Assembly (NCBI GenBank): GCA_965662545.1
Contig: CBFIHZ010000055.1
Span: 1-18,121 of the forward strand
Direction of reading: 5' to 3'
DNA: 18,121 nt
Origin: CPC320 sp002684375
GTDB lineage: Bacteria > Pseudomonadota > Alphaproteobacteria > Rhodobacterales > Rhodobacteraceae
Of this stretch, positions 7,482-15,021 are shown in pieces (within the stretch, counting starts at the first letter, position 1; each line of letters begins with the position of its first letter). The notes under the pieces are model-generated. The model was not told where the DNA came from. It saw only the letters and a program-made list of their open reading frames with translations, and searched no databases. A program made the translations under genes and the position numbers.

Positions 7482-8837
7482 CTATTCGGCCGGGGTGGCT
7501 GAGTGTGCCGCGCCGCTTTTTACCGAATCAGCAGGTGATCCGTAATGCGCGTTAAAGTCGTCTTCGATGGTTTTGGGCTGCTCAAGCGGTTTCTCGATCA
7601 CCCCTAGCAATGGCAAGATTACAAGAAAGTATCCAAACCAATAGGCCGAAGCGATCAGCGACAGCGTGGCATAGGGCTCTTCGGCCGGCATGGCACCGAG
7701 CCACATCAACGCAAAGAAATCAATCACCAAAAATGCAAACCACCATTTCAGCATTGGGCGATAGCGGCCAGACCGTACAGAGGACGTGTCCAGCCAAGGT
7801 GCCAGTGCCATCACCGCAATCGCGCCGAACATTGCCAGCACGCCGAAGAATTTTGCGTCTATGATGCCGCCAGTGACGAAGCTCGCAATTTGAACAACCC
7901 ATACTTCGGATGTGAAAGCGCGCAAGATCGCATAAAACGGCAAGAAATACCATTCAGGCACGATATGCGCCGGCGTCACAAGCGGGTTGGCTTCAATATA
8001 GTTATCAGGATGTCCCAGATAGTTGGGCATAAATCCAACAACGGCAAAAAACACTGCCAGTATGAGCACCAGCGCGAAAAGATCTTTGATGACAAAATAG
8101 GGCCAAAACGGAACTGTGTCTTTCTCAGCTTCGGTTTTTGATCCACGGCGCACTTCCACGCCGGTCGGGTTATTATTTCCAGTGGTATGGAAGGCCCAGA
8201 TGTGAACGATCACCAACCCTGCAATAACAAATGGCAGCAGATAGTGCAGGCTGAAAAAGCGGTTGAGCGTCGCATTATCTACTGCGGGCCCTCCCAACAG
8301 CCATGTCTGGATCGATTCGCCAATAAACGGGATCGCTCCAAACAACCCTGTGATCACCGTTGCACCCCAAAACGACATCTGCCCCCAAGGAAGCACATAG
8401 CCCATAAACGCGGTACCCATCATCGCCAAGTAGATCAGCATCCCGATAATCCAAGTGATTTCACGAGGCGCTTTGTATGAGCCGTAGTATAGTCCGCGGA
8501 AAATGTGTGCGTAGACCGCGATGAAAAACAGGGAGGCACCATTCATGTGAAGATAGCGGATCATGTGACCACCGTTCACGTTTCGCATGATGTGCTCGAT
8601 CGAGGCAAAAGCCATGTCCACATGCGGGGTGTAATGCATCACCAGAACGATCCCGGTTATGATTTGCATCCCCAAGCAGAAGGTCAGCACAATGCCCCAA
8701 ATCCACATCCAGTTTAGATTTTTGGGTGTGGGCAGCATTAGAGTATCATAGATCAGGCCAGCAATTGGCAGCCGCGAGTGGAGCCATTTCTCACCTGATG
8801 ATTTAGGCTCGTAGTGATCGTGCGGAATTCCGGACAT
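7482..8837 (-). CDS. petB: Cytochrome b of the bc1 complex
   Basis: Cytochrome b carries the quinol oxidation and quinone reduction sites of the bc1 complex in the inner membrane. The 451-residue protein has the eight-helix bacterial design. The four haem ligands fall at His97, His111, His198 and His212, the same numbers as in Rhodobacter. The PEWY motif of the quinol oxidation site is near residue 294, in HIVPEWYFLPFYAILRAF. LPWGQMSFWGATVIT marks the cd region. The C-terminal tail (EKPLEQPKTIEDDF and on) is hydrophilic. Start ATG 8837 lies 11 bases after the petA stop with an AGGGG upstream. It is also called fbcB. Confidence 0.98.
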   Translation of the reverse strand: MSGIPHDHYEPKSSGEKWLHSRLPIAGLIYDTLMLPTPKNLNWMWIWGIVLTFCLGMQIITGIVLVMHYTPHVDMAFASIEHIMRNVNGGHMIRYLHMNGASLFFIAVYAHIFRGLYYGSYKAPREITWIIGMLIYLAMMGTAFMGYVLPWGQMSFWGATVITGLFGAIPFIGESIQTWLLGGPAVDNATLNRFFSLHYLLPFVIAGLVIVHIWAFHTTGNNNPTGVEVRRGSKTEAEKDTVPFWPYFVIKDLFALVLILAVFFAVVGFMPNYLGHPDNYIEANPLVTPAHIVPEWYFLPFYAILRAFTSEVWVVQIASFVTGGIIDAKFFGVLAMFGAIAVMALAPWLDTSSVRSGRYRPMLKWWFAFLVIDFFALMWLGAMPAEEPYATLSLIASAYWFGYFLVILPLLGVIEKPLEQPKTIEDDFNAHYGSPADSVKSGAAHSATPAE

Positions 8838-8848
8838 CAGATTTACCC

Positions 8849-9409
8849 CTATCCCAGTTTAATCGTTGCGTCGTCGACAAAGGTGGCAACCGGAACCGGC
8901 AGGTTCTCTGGTGCAGGTCCTTTGCGAATACGGCCCGAAGTATCATAATGCGACCCGTGGCACGGGCAGAACCATCCGTGAAAGTCGCCAGCTCCATCGC
9001 CCAGCGGCACACAGCCCAAGTGGGTGCAAACACCCATCATCACCAACCATTCGCCGCTCTCGTCGAGCGCGCGGTTTTTGTCAGCGGCGTCCAGCGCTGG
9101 TGCGTTGTTATTGCGCGCCGAAGTGTCAATCAGCTCTGACAAATCGACGGCCCGCGCTTCTTTAATCTCGTCTTCGGTCCGGCGCCGGATAAACACCGGC
9201 TTGCCCAACCATTTAACAGTCAACTGGGTGCCGGGTGCGAGATCCGCAACATCCACCCTGATCGATGACAAGGCTTTCACATCTGCCGAAGGATTCATTT
9301 GATTGACCAAGGGCCAGATCGCGGCGCCAGCGGTCACAGCCCCGGCACTAGCCGTGGCATAATATATGAAGTCTCTTCGGGTGCCTTCGTGTTCTTCTGC
9401 GTGGGCCAC
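8849..9409 (-). CDS. petA: Rieske iron-sulfur subunit of the bc1 complex
   Basis: The Rieske protein moves electrons from quinol to cytochrome c1. From the GTG at 9409 it has 186 residues. The N-terminus carries the TRRDF twin-arginine motif (10-14) and an uncleaved membrane anchor (about 16-38). The [2Fe-2S] ligands are Cys128 and His130 in CTHLGC and Cys148 and His151 in CPCHGSH, with Cys133 and Cys150 for the disulfide. GTG 9409 is chosen because GGAGA lies eight bases upstream and because Rhodobacter homologues start close before the HxGTRRDF motif. An ATG at 9451 would add 14 residues without parallel. It is the first gene of petABC. Confidence 0.96.
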   Translation of the reverse strand: MAHAEEHEGTRRDFIYYATASAGAVTAGAAIWPLVNQMNPSADVKALSSIRVDVADLAPGTQLTVKWLGKPVFIRRRTEDEIKEARAVDLSELIDTSARNNNAPALDAADKNRALDESGEWLVMMGVCTHLGCVPLGDGAGDFHGWFCPCHGSHYDTSGRIRKGPAPENLPVPVATFVDDATIKLG

Positions 9410-9817
9410 GAGATATTCTCCAGTTACTGCCCCAGAACCGTGTGATATCACTCCGGCCCAGTGGGCTCATCCATGTTAGTCCGGTGACTTTTACCGCCCA
9501 AAAGCGTCAGCGTCCAGCAGACAATAACGCACAGGGCAAGCCGCGCTCAACTGTCACAGTTTATGCCCATCATCTGACTGTATTAAAAGTAAAAATCTTA
9601 AATTTTTGCCAAGTTCCATCGCAAGGTGACACAAACCAAAGCTGGTGTGACAGTCATAATGCTGTATTTGGCAAAGCCAGCCTCAATATTTAGCAGCAAA
9701 CGGGCAGCCACAATCAAAAAACTTGCAGGTCCTGCGATCACAACCGTGGCTGTTTAAGACCGCGCACAGACGCTGTTATACCGGACGCAATCAGTTAAAG
9801 AGTGTCTGTCTACAATT
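9410..9817 (-). promoter_or_regulatory. petABC upstream region with likely promoter and dyad sites
   Basis: These 408 bases hold no credible gene. On the minus strand TTGGCA (9610-9605) is followed after 18 bases by TTTTAA (9586-9581) in an AT-rich segment, a plausible petA promoter with a leader of about 165 bases. The sequence AACTGTCACAGTT (9549-9561) is a perfect 5-bp dyad around TCA. Its core ACTGTCACA recurs inverted as TGTGACAGT at 9646-9654, on the other side of the proposed promoter. A third related GGTGACAC lies near 9626. These could be regulator sites, but no known regulator is assigned. Confidence 0.4.
9705..9752. other. Nested inverted repeats after the GST-like gene
   Basis: CAGCCAC (9705-9711) pairs with GTGGCTG (9746-9752), and between them lies the palindrome GCAGGTCCTGC (9725-9735) next to a run of six A. 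Read on the minus strand, the inner palindrome is followed by AAGTTTTTTG. That could act as a weak terminator for the upstream GST-like gene, whose stop is about 80 bases earlier. The short loop of the palindrome makes this uncertain. Confidence 0.3.
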
Positions 9818-10423
9818 TTAATTCTCAGGTTGCGTGGCAACCATGCTGGCCCGAGATGAAATAACCGCATACCATTCTGAAAGCTCAGGTTTTTCAGACC
9901 GCCAATCGCGGTTGTTAAAGCGAAAATCCAGATAGCCCAGCGCGCAGCTCAGCGCCAACTGCCCCATGTTCAGATTACCATCAAGCGCCGTAAAGCCCCG
10001 CGCCTCTAAGGCCTTGAGCGCATGACTGATCTTATCCCACTGTGCGGCAACCCAATCTGCCGATTGTTGGGCTTCGGGTCGCAACCGCGCCTCATAAACC
10101 ATCGAAACGCCTGATTCCATTATTCCGTCAGCCAGAGCTTCAAGCGTAAGAACCTCCCAAAGCTGATCACTCGGATACAGATTCGCACCGGATAGATCGT
10201 TCAAAAAGCGACAAATGACCCGGCTGTCTATCAGCGTGCGCCCATCATCGAGGATGAGCGCTGGAATTTTACCCAAAGGATTCGCAGCCCGGGCGTCAGG
10301 GCTGGTGTTCAGTGCGGTTGTTTGCACAGAAGCTAAAGTGACCTGTTCACGCAGTCCAACCTCGTGGATCATGACATTAACCTTGCGTACAAACGGCGAA
10401 GCCGCGGAATAGATCAGTTTCAT
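9818..10423 (-). CDS. Glutathione S-transferase family protein
   Basis: The protein has the two-domain GST layout. The thioredoxin-like N-terminal domain starts KLIYSAASPFVRKV and contains NPLGKIPAL (the conserved Pro) and the DSRVICRFL stretch with the Asp-Ser/Arg that normally binds the glutamyl part of glutathione. A helical C-terminal domain ends near SEWYAVISSRASM. Start ATG 10423 (201 residues) is preferred because AGAAAG lies nine bases upstream. An ATG three codons earlier (10432) directly abuts that sequence. It is encoded upstream of petABC on the same strand but 408 bases away, so it is probably separate. No Cys replaces the N-terminal Ser, so classical conjugation is possible, but the substrate is unknown. 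Confidence 0.88.
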   Translation of the reverse strand: MKLIYSAASPFVRKVNVMIHEVGLREQVTLASVQTTALNTSPDARAANPLGKIPALILDDGRTLIDSRVICRFLNDLSGANLYPSDQLWEVLTLEALADGIMESGVSMVYEARLRPEAQQSADWVAAQWDKISHALKALEARGFTALDGNLNMGQLALSCALGYLDFRFNNRDWRSEKPELSEWYAVISSRASMVATQPEN

Positions 10424-10567
10424 AGGCGACATCTTTCTGAAATCTGCGGCCGCGAATAGAAGCTCTCAGGCCAATGTTTTGATACAAGTATTTCTGTAAC
10501 AGCATTTCTGTACCTATGTTTGGGCAGAAGCAACCCTAAAGCCATTGCACTCCACGGACATCGGCTT

Positions 10568-11209
10568 TCAGTCATGGCTGTGATTGGAGCCCTCTGCTGC
10601 ACGCATCAATGCAGCCAATGCAATCGTTTCCGACCCAACCCCAGTTTGCTCCACCGCATCAGCAGCGGCCAGACGCGACATATCTGTTTTGTTTTGATTC
10701 AATTTCCAAGTGCTTTGAATATCTTCAATTTTAAAACTACATGGCACGATCTGCCGCAGCATTTTCTGCAATACCTCTGGGGTCATTTTGCTGGATTTCC
10801 ATGCAGGTTTTGGAGCAAGCTGCGCCTCGAAATGAGCCGAAAGCCGATCTAGCAAAGCAAGCAGTTGATCATGCTTAAGCATACGCAATGTTCCGCTCAA
10901 ATGCACCGCAACATAATTCCAAGTGGGGACTTGATCTTTGACACCATACCAATCAGGGGAAATGTACCCATGCGGCCCAGAGACAGATAATTTCGCCGGC
11001 GTTTGGATATTTTGCAAAAGACGCGCAATCGGGTTTGAGCGCACAAGATGCAACTCTATCTCGTCTCCCTGTTGTCCCTGAAGGAACGGAATATGTGCCA
11101 CCAAAGGGACGGGGTCAGCTGAGACCATGATCTGACCAAACCCTGCAGCTAATGCAAATTCAAGACTGCGCTCAGCTTCGGTTTGGCGATAAATCGGGTT
11201 GGGGTGCAT
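10568..11209 (-). CDS. PaiB-family FMN-binding protein
   Basis: The product (213 residues) matches the PaiB/FMN_bind_2 family, flavin-binding split-barrel proteins named from Bacillus PaiB, a negative regulator; most members are uncharacterised. Typical blocks are visible: MHPNPIYRQTE at the start, LVAHIPFL, HLVRSNPIARLL, SGPHGYISPDWYGVKDQVPTWNYVAVHLSGTLR in the middle, and the C-terminal STWKLNQNKTDMSRLAA. Start ATG 11209 is chosen for this conserved beginning and for AGGGA seven bases upstream. A further upstream start at 11266 would add an unrelated AT-rich tail. No DNA-binding helix-turn-helix is visible. It is divergent from the FMN riboswitch and ribH, which hints at a role in flavin handling, but that is inference. 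Confidence 0.87.
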   Translation of the reverse strand: MHPNPIYRQTEAERSLEFALAAGFGQIMVSADPVPLVAHIPFLQGQQGDEIELHLVRSNPIARLLQNIQTPAKLSVSGPHGYISPDWYGVKDQVPTWNYVAVHLSGTLRMLKHDQLLALLDRLSAHFEAQLAPKPAWKSSKMTPEVLQKMLRQIVPCSFKIEDIQSTWKLNQNKTDMSRLAAADAVEQTGVGSETIALAALMRAAEGSNHSHD

Positions 11210-11240
11210 ACAACTGTCCCTATTTATGTCGGATTTGATC

Positions 11241-11273
11241 TTGTAAATTATAAAACAATAGCCCATCTATAAG
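11241..11273. promoter_or_regulatory. Overlapping divergent promoters for the PaiB-like gene and ribH
   Basis: The minus strand holds a perfect TATAAT (11252-11247), placing a PaiB transcript start about 30 bases before its ATG. On the plus strand TATAAA (11249-11254) overlaps it and would start the riboswitch RNA near 11261, just before the aptamer. A second plus-strand TATAAG (11268-11273) would start inside the first aptamer stem. No good -35 elements are seen for any of them. Confidence 0.4.
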
Positions 11274-11275
11274 AT

Positions 11276-11409
11276 GTTCTCAGGGCGGGGTGCAACTCCC
11301 CACCGGCGGTATGTGAGGTATCTCACGAGCCCGCGAGCGGCCCAACATGGGTGCCAGCAGATCTGGTGAGATGCCAGAGCCGACGGTTATAGTCCGGATG
11401 AAAGAGAGC
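11276..11409 (+). promoter_or_regulatory. FMN riboswitch (RFN element)
   Basis: The conserved RFN blocks are present in order: CAGGGCGGGGTGCAACTCCC, CACCGGCGGTA, GAGCCCGCGAGCG, then CAGCAGATCTGGTGAGA, GCCAGAGCCGACGGTTATAG and CCGGATGAAAGAGAG. The closing stem P1 pairs GTTCTC (11276-11281) with GAGAGC (11404-11409), and one arm hairpin is TGTGAG/CTCACG. It senses FMN in the nascent leader of ribH and is expected to lower its expression when FMN is plentiful. It lies 76 bases before the ribH start. Confidence 0.97.
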
Positions 11410-11417
11410 GATAGGTG

Positions 11418-11481
11418 CACTGTATATTATACAGTGTAACTGTGTCGTGAGCCTTGGGTGACGTGTTGTTGAACCAAGGAG
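11418..11481 (+). promoter_or_regulatory. Expression platform of the FMN riboswitch
   Basis: Two helices can form between aptamer and ribH start. The first is a perfect inverted repeat CACTGTATA/TATACAGTG (11418-11436). The second pairs CCTTGG (11452-11457) with CCAAGG (11474-11479), which covers the AAGGAG ribosome-binding site of ribH. No T-run follows either helix, so control is probably at translation initiation and not by termination. Helix exchange on FMN binding is inferred, not shown. Confidence 0.5.
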
Positions 11482-11485
11482 AAGA

Positions 11486-11929
11486 ATGATGACACACACC
11501 CGATACGCCTTCGTCAAAGCCAACTGGCACGCAGATATTGTGGATCAGGCTTTGGTAGGTTTTTTAGAGTTAATTCCAGCCGAACAGGTCGACATCTTTG
11601 ATGTGCCCGGCGCCTTTGAACTGCCGTTGATGGCGCGGGATCTGGCGGCCAGTGGTCGCTATGGCGCCGTCGCCTGCGCAGCTTTTGTCGTCGATGGGGG
11701 AATTTACCGGCATGATTTCGTCGCTCAAGCCGTGGTTGACGGCTTGATGCGGGCGGGGCTGGACACCGGTATCCCGGTCTTGTCAGTGTCTTTGACGCCG
11801 CATCATTATCAAGAGACCGATCATCATAATGCAATTTATCAGGCCCATTTTGTCGAAAAAGGGCGCGAAGCCGCACAAGCCGCGCTTGCCATTTCGGGCG
11901 TTCGCAAAAATGTGCAGATCGCAGCATGA
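11486..11929 (+). CDS. ribH2: 6,7-dimethyl-8-ribityllumazine synthase, type 2
   Basis: Lumazine synthase condenses 5-amino-6-ribitylaminouracil with 3,4-dihydroxybutanone phosphate in riboflavin synthesis. The 147-residue product resembles the Brucella RibH2 type more than the ordinary 60-mer type. Matching blocks are ANWHADIVDQA, VDIFDVPGAFELPL, AAFVVDGGIYRHDFVAQAV (with the catalytic-region His) and LSVSLTPHHYQETDHH, followed by HFVEKGREAAQAAL. Start ATG 11486 follows AAGGAG by four bases. The next ATG (11489) has better spacing and may be the true start. Control by the FMN riboswitch fits known ribH2 genes of alphaproteobacteria. No other rib gene lies in the window, so this is a stand-alone paralogue or the sole unlinked copy. 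Confidence 0.93.
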   Translation: MMTHTRYAFVKANWHADIVDQALVGFLELIPAEQVDIFDVPGAFELPLMARDLAASGRYGAVACAAFVVDGGIYRHDFVAQAVVDGLMRAGLDTGIPVLSVSLTPHHYQETDHHNAIYQAHFVEKGREAAQAALAISGVRKNVQIAA

Positions 11930-11965
11930 AATAGCGCTTTGGTGATAGGGGTTTAACGGCCTGCC

Positions 11966-12008
11966 GTCATTTTGGGTGGAAACCAGTGATCGTTTCCACC
12001 GCAATGAC
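11966..12008. other. Long hairpin downstream of ribH
   Basis: GGTGGAAAC (11975-11983) and GTTTCCACC (11992-12000) form a perfect 9-bp stem around CAGTGATC. After a small internal loop, GTCATT (11966-11971) and AATGAC (12003-12008) add six pairs. It lies 37 bases after the ribH stop, where a terminator would be expected, but no T-run follows on either strand. It could be a factor-dependent terminator, an RNA-stabilising hairpin or a repeat. Confidence 0.6.
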
Positions 12009-12155
12009 CGGTGTCTAACGGTTTGGCAAAAACCAGTTTGAGTTAATTCTGGTCTAAATCCCTGTCGACATACGGCGGCGGCTAATTTAGGAGTGCCCCA
12101 AGACGATGATGCAGCCTTGGTGGGTCAAACGGATCAGAAGGCGAACACTATCGCA

Positions 12156-12183
12156 TTGAGCGTCATCAAACGCCACATATTAT
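12156..12183 (+). promoter_or_regulatory. Likely sigma70 promoter of icd
   Basis: TTGAGC (12156-12161) and TATTAT (12178-12183) are separated by 16 bases and match the consensus at four and five of six positions. Transcription would start near 12190, giving a leader of about 19 bases with AAGGTG before the icd ATG. The rest of the 279-bp gap between ribH and icd shows only the hairpin at 11966-12008. Confidence 0.5.
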
Positions 12184-12208
12184 CAACAGTCGCTAAAGGT
12201 GCAGAAAA

Positions 12209-14440
12209 ATGGCCAATTCAACATTCCCCGACATTTTGTATACCACGGTAGACGAAGCACCCGAACTTGCCAGCGCCTCGCTTTTGCCCATTATCCAAAG
12301 CTTTGCACGCGCAGCCGATATACAGGTTGAAAAACGCGACATTTCTTTAGCTGGACGAATCATCGCAGCTTTCTCAAATGATCTTACAGATACTCAACAG
12401 CAAAAAGATCATCTGGCAGAGTTGGGTCAGCTGGTTAAGACGCCAGCAGCTAATGTGATAAAACTACCTAATATTTCAGCATCAGTCCCCCAGCTGATCA
12501 GTGCCATTGCTGAGCTCCAAGAACAAGGGTACGCCCTGCCTGATTATCCTGAAAAACCACAAACAGAAGCAGAATCCGCAATTCGCGCCCGCTATGATGC
12601 AATCAAAGGGAGCGCCGTAAACCCGGTTTTGCGCGAAGGCAATTCTGACCGTCGGGCCGCAAAAGCCGTCAAACAACATGCCATGCAAAACCCCCACTCA
12701 ATGGGCGAGTGGATCGCGTCATCTAAAACCCATGTGGCGTCCATGTCATCGGATACATTTTTTGCCAACGAAAAATCTGCAACGCTTAGCGATGCACAGG
12801 CCGGACCTGCCAAGATTGAGTTTATCGACAGCGCGGGACAGGTTTCCGTTTTAAAAGAGGACCTGAACCTGCAATCAGGTACCATTGTTGATGCGACATA
12901 TATGAGCACAGCCGCCCTGCGGACATTTCTCAAGGCGGAAATCGCCGATGCAAAAGCCAAAGACGTCTTGTTCTCGTTACATCTAAAATCAACGATGATG
13001 AAGGTGTCCGACCCGATCATCTTTGGCCATGTCGTGGCGGTGTTTCTCGAAAAATTATTTGAAAAACACGCTGCGACCCTCAAGGATCTGGGCTTTCACC
13101 CAAATTTTGGCATCGGCGACCTCCAGACACGACTTGCCACGCTCGATTCTGACAAACGGGCCGCGATCGACGCGGATCTTGCCAAAGTATTCGCCGAACA
13201 GCCGGCGCTTTATATGGTTAATTCGGATAAGGGCATCAGCAATCTGCACGTCTCGTCCGATGTGATCATCGATGCCTCAATGCCAGCCCTGATACGGGCC
13301 GGTGGTAAGGGCTGGGGACCTGACGGCGAAGAGGCTGATTGCAAATGCGTAATTCCAGATGCCTCTTATGCCTGCATTTACGATGAGACGATCTCATATT
13401 TTAAACAAACCGGAGCTCTTGATCCTACGACAAGTGGCGCGGTTTCAAACGTCGGCCTCATGGCGCAAAAAGCCGAAGAATACGGATCGCACCCAACTAC
13501 CTTTGAAGCCGCGGCAGATGGCTGCATACGCTATGTCTTACACAACGGTGAAATTTTGCATGAGCACAAAGTTCAAAAGGGCGATATCTGGCGGTCTTCA
13601 AGCACCAATCGCGCGCCCGTCGAGGACTGGGTTAAACTGGGTATAGCCCGCCAAAAAGCCACCGGTGCCGCAGCAGTTTTCTGGCTGGATGATACGCGCG
13701 CCCACGATGTCGAAATCATAAAATACGTCAAAAAAGTTGTAACCGCCGAAGGCGCAGACAACTTGGGCCTTCAAATCATGGCACCGCGCGCAGCAACCCG
13801 GTTCAGTCTTGAAACCATTCGGACCGGCAAAGACTGCATCTCGATCACCGGCAATGTCCTGCGCGACTATCTCACCGATCTGTTCCCTATTTTGGAGCTT
13901 GGCACCTCTGCCAAAATGCTGTCAGTGGTAAAATTGATGCAGGGCGGTGGTTTATTTGAAACCGGTGCTGGTGGATCAGCGCCGAAACATGTTCAACAAT
14001 TGATGGAAGAGGGACATCTGCGCTGGGACTCATTGGGTGAATTCTGCGCCCTTGGAGAGTCTTTGAACTTTGTGGCAGAAACCAAAGACAACGCCAAAGC
14101 CGCACTGCTGGGCAAAGCCGTAGAACATGCAACCCAACGTCTTTTAGAAAATGACAACTCGCCGCGCCGGCGGGTGGGCCAAACTGACAACCGCGACAGC
14201 CATTTCTATTTCGCGCTCTACTGGTCTGAGGCCCTTGCGGCACAGACAGAGGATTCTGGTCTGGCGGAATATTTTGCGCCCATTGCGAACAAGCTGTCCG
14301 AGAGCAAGACAAAAATTCTTTCAGAAATGGCAGCCTTGCAAGGCATCCCTGCAGATTTGGGCGGCTACTATCACACCGACCCCGCGAAAACGGCATCCGT
14401 CATGCGGCCCAGTCCAACCTTTAACACCATAATCGGTTAA
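12209..14440 (+). CDS. icd: NADP-dependent isocitrate dehydrogenase, monomeric type
   Basis: This 743-residue enzyme is the monomeric (IDH-II) form that oxidises isocitrate to 2-oxoglutarate and CO2 with NADP+ in the citric acid cycle. The length is right for the family and unlike the roughly 400-residue dimeric type. The isocitrate-binding block GSAVNPVLREGNSDRR lies at residues 134-149. K260-STMMKVSDPIIFGH holds the catalytic Lys region. Later blocks include STNRAPVEDWVKLGIARQ, MAPRAATRF with ETIRTGKDCISITGNVLRDYLTDLFPILE, and GGGLFETGAGGSAPKHVQQ. Start ATG 12209 has AAAGGTG upstream and family-like MANSTFPDILYTTVDEAP. A strong hairpin follows the stop. The open frame is intact throughout. 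Confidence 0.98.
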   Translation: MANSTFPDILYTTVDEAPELASASLLPIIQSFARAADIQVEKRDISLAGRIIAAFSNDLTDTQQQKDHLAELGQLVKTPAANVIKLPNISASVPQLISAIAELQEQGYALPDYPEKPQTEAESAIRARYDAIKGSAVNPVLREGNSDRRAAKAVKQHAMQNPHSMGEWIASSKTHVASMSSDTFFANEKSATLSDAQAGPAKIEFIDSAGQVSVLKEDLNLQSGTIVDATYMSTAALRTFLKAEIADAKAKDVLFSLHLKSTMMKVSDPIIFGHVVAVFLEKLFEKHAATLKDLGFHPNFGIGDLQTRLATLDSDKRAAIDADLAKVFAEQPALYMVNSDKGISNLHVSSDVIIDASMPALIRAGGKGWGPDGEEADCKCVIPDASYACIYDETISYFKQTGALDPTTSGAVSNVGLMAQKAEEYGSHPTTFEAAADGCIRYVLHNGEILHEHKVQKGDIWRSSSTNRAPVEDWVKLGIARQKATGAAAVFWLDDTRAHDVEIIKYVKKVVTAEGADNLGLQIMAPRAATRFSLETIRTGKDCISITGNVLRDYLTDLFPILELGTSAKMLSVVKLMQGGGLFETGAGGSAPKHVQQLMEEGHLRWDSLGEFCALGESLNFVAETKDNAKAALLGKAVEHATQRLLENDNSPRRRVGQTDNRDSHFYFALYWSEALAAQTEDSGLAEYFAPIANKLSESKTKILSEMAALQGIPADLGGYYHTDPAKTASVMRPSPTFNTIIG

Positions 14441-14449
14441 TCCCGGATT

Positions 14450-14486
14450 TGTGCCCCTGCATAGTTTTTGTAACTACAGGGGCACA
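14450..14486 (+). terminator. Hairpin after icd, probable terminator
   Basis: TGTGCCCCTG (14450-14459) pairs perfectly with CAGGGGCACA (14477-14486). TAGTT (14462-14466) and AACTA (14472-14476) extend the stem inward past a two-base bulge, leaving a small loop. It starts ten bases after the icd stop. No T-run follows the stem on the plus strand, so it is either an atypical terminator or a 3'-end stabilising structure. Confidence 0.6.
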
Positions 14487-15021
14487 GTCTGCTGTTAACC
14501 AACGGTTACTAGGCCCCGTTCTGTAAATAAGAAACTGCTCTTTTGGGACGCCGCCAAAAATAACCAAAATCCAAACTCTGTATCGCGCGCCATAATGGCC
14601 TTTCGCGAGATTGAGTCCGTCGGCAAAAACCAATTTCATTGTGTCTTGTAAATGTTCGACACGGGTGTCTACCGAAGCTAAAGGCTCTGATACCCGGCGA
14701 AGATGTGGCCGCCGAAAATGGCCCTGTAAACTTTCGAATTGATGTAATTCAATCATCCATAATTTTGTGGGCAATATCAAACATTAGAATATTAAAACTA
14801 TAGTGTATCTCATCCACCCAGCTTATCACTTGATTGTAATAGGCCCCTGGCCATGAGAAGCAATGAAAGTAAATCCAAAAAGTAGGCGAACCGACGAGCA
14901 AGCCGAAGTCATAGTATTGTATGCATTTAAATACCATGTTTCTATTTGCAAAAAAAACACGAGTAAGTACTACTAACCTCAAGTAGGCGGAGTTTATGAC
15001 GCAATTCAAGGAGATTTTTCG
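14487..15021. other. AT-rich intergenic stretch before the CBS gene
   Basis: The 535 bases between the icd hairpin and the CBS gene become AT-rich from about 14,740 onward. A minus-strand frame from ATG 14756 to stop 14421 is open for 111 codons but has no visible ribosome-binding site, overlaps the icd hairpin and matches no family I know; I do not call it a gene. For the CBS gene a weak TTGCAA ... TACTAC pair (about 14,946-14,973) could be a promoter. No RNA gene is seen. Confidence 0.4.

Noticed and set aside
14510..14530. CTAGGCCCCGTTCTG, resembling some IS5-family ends
   Set aside because: No matching inverted copy and no transposase was found nearby, so an insertion sequence cannot be supported.
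14832..14845. FNR-like TTGAT half-site upstream of the CBS gene
   Set aside because: Only the left half matches; the right half fits two of five positions, which is not above chance in AT-rich DNA.
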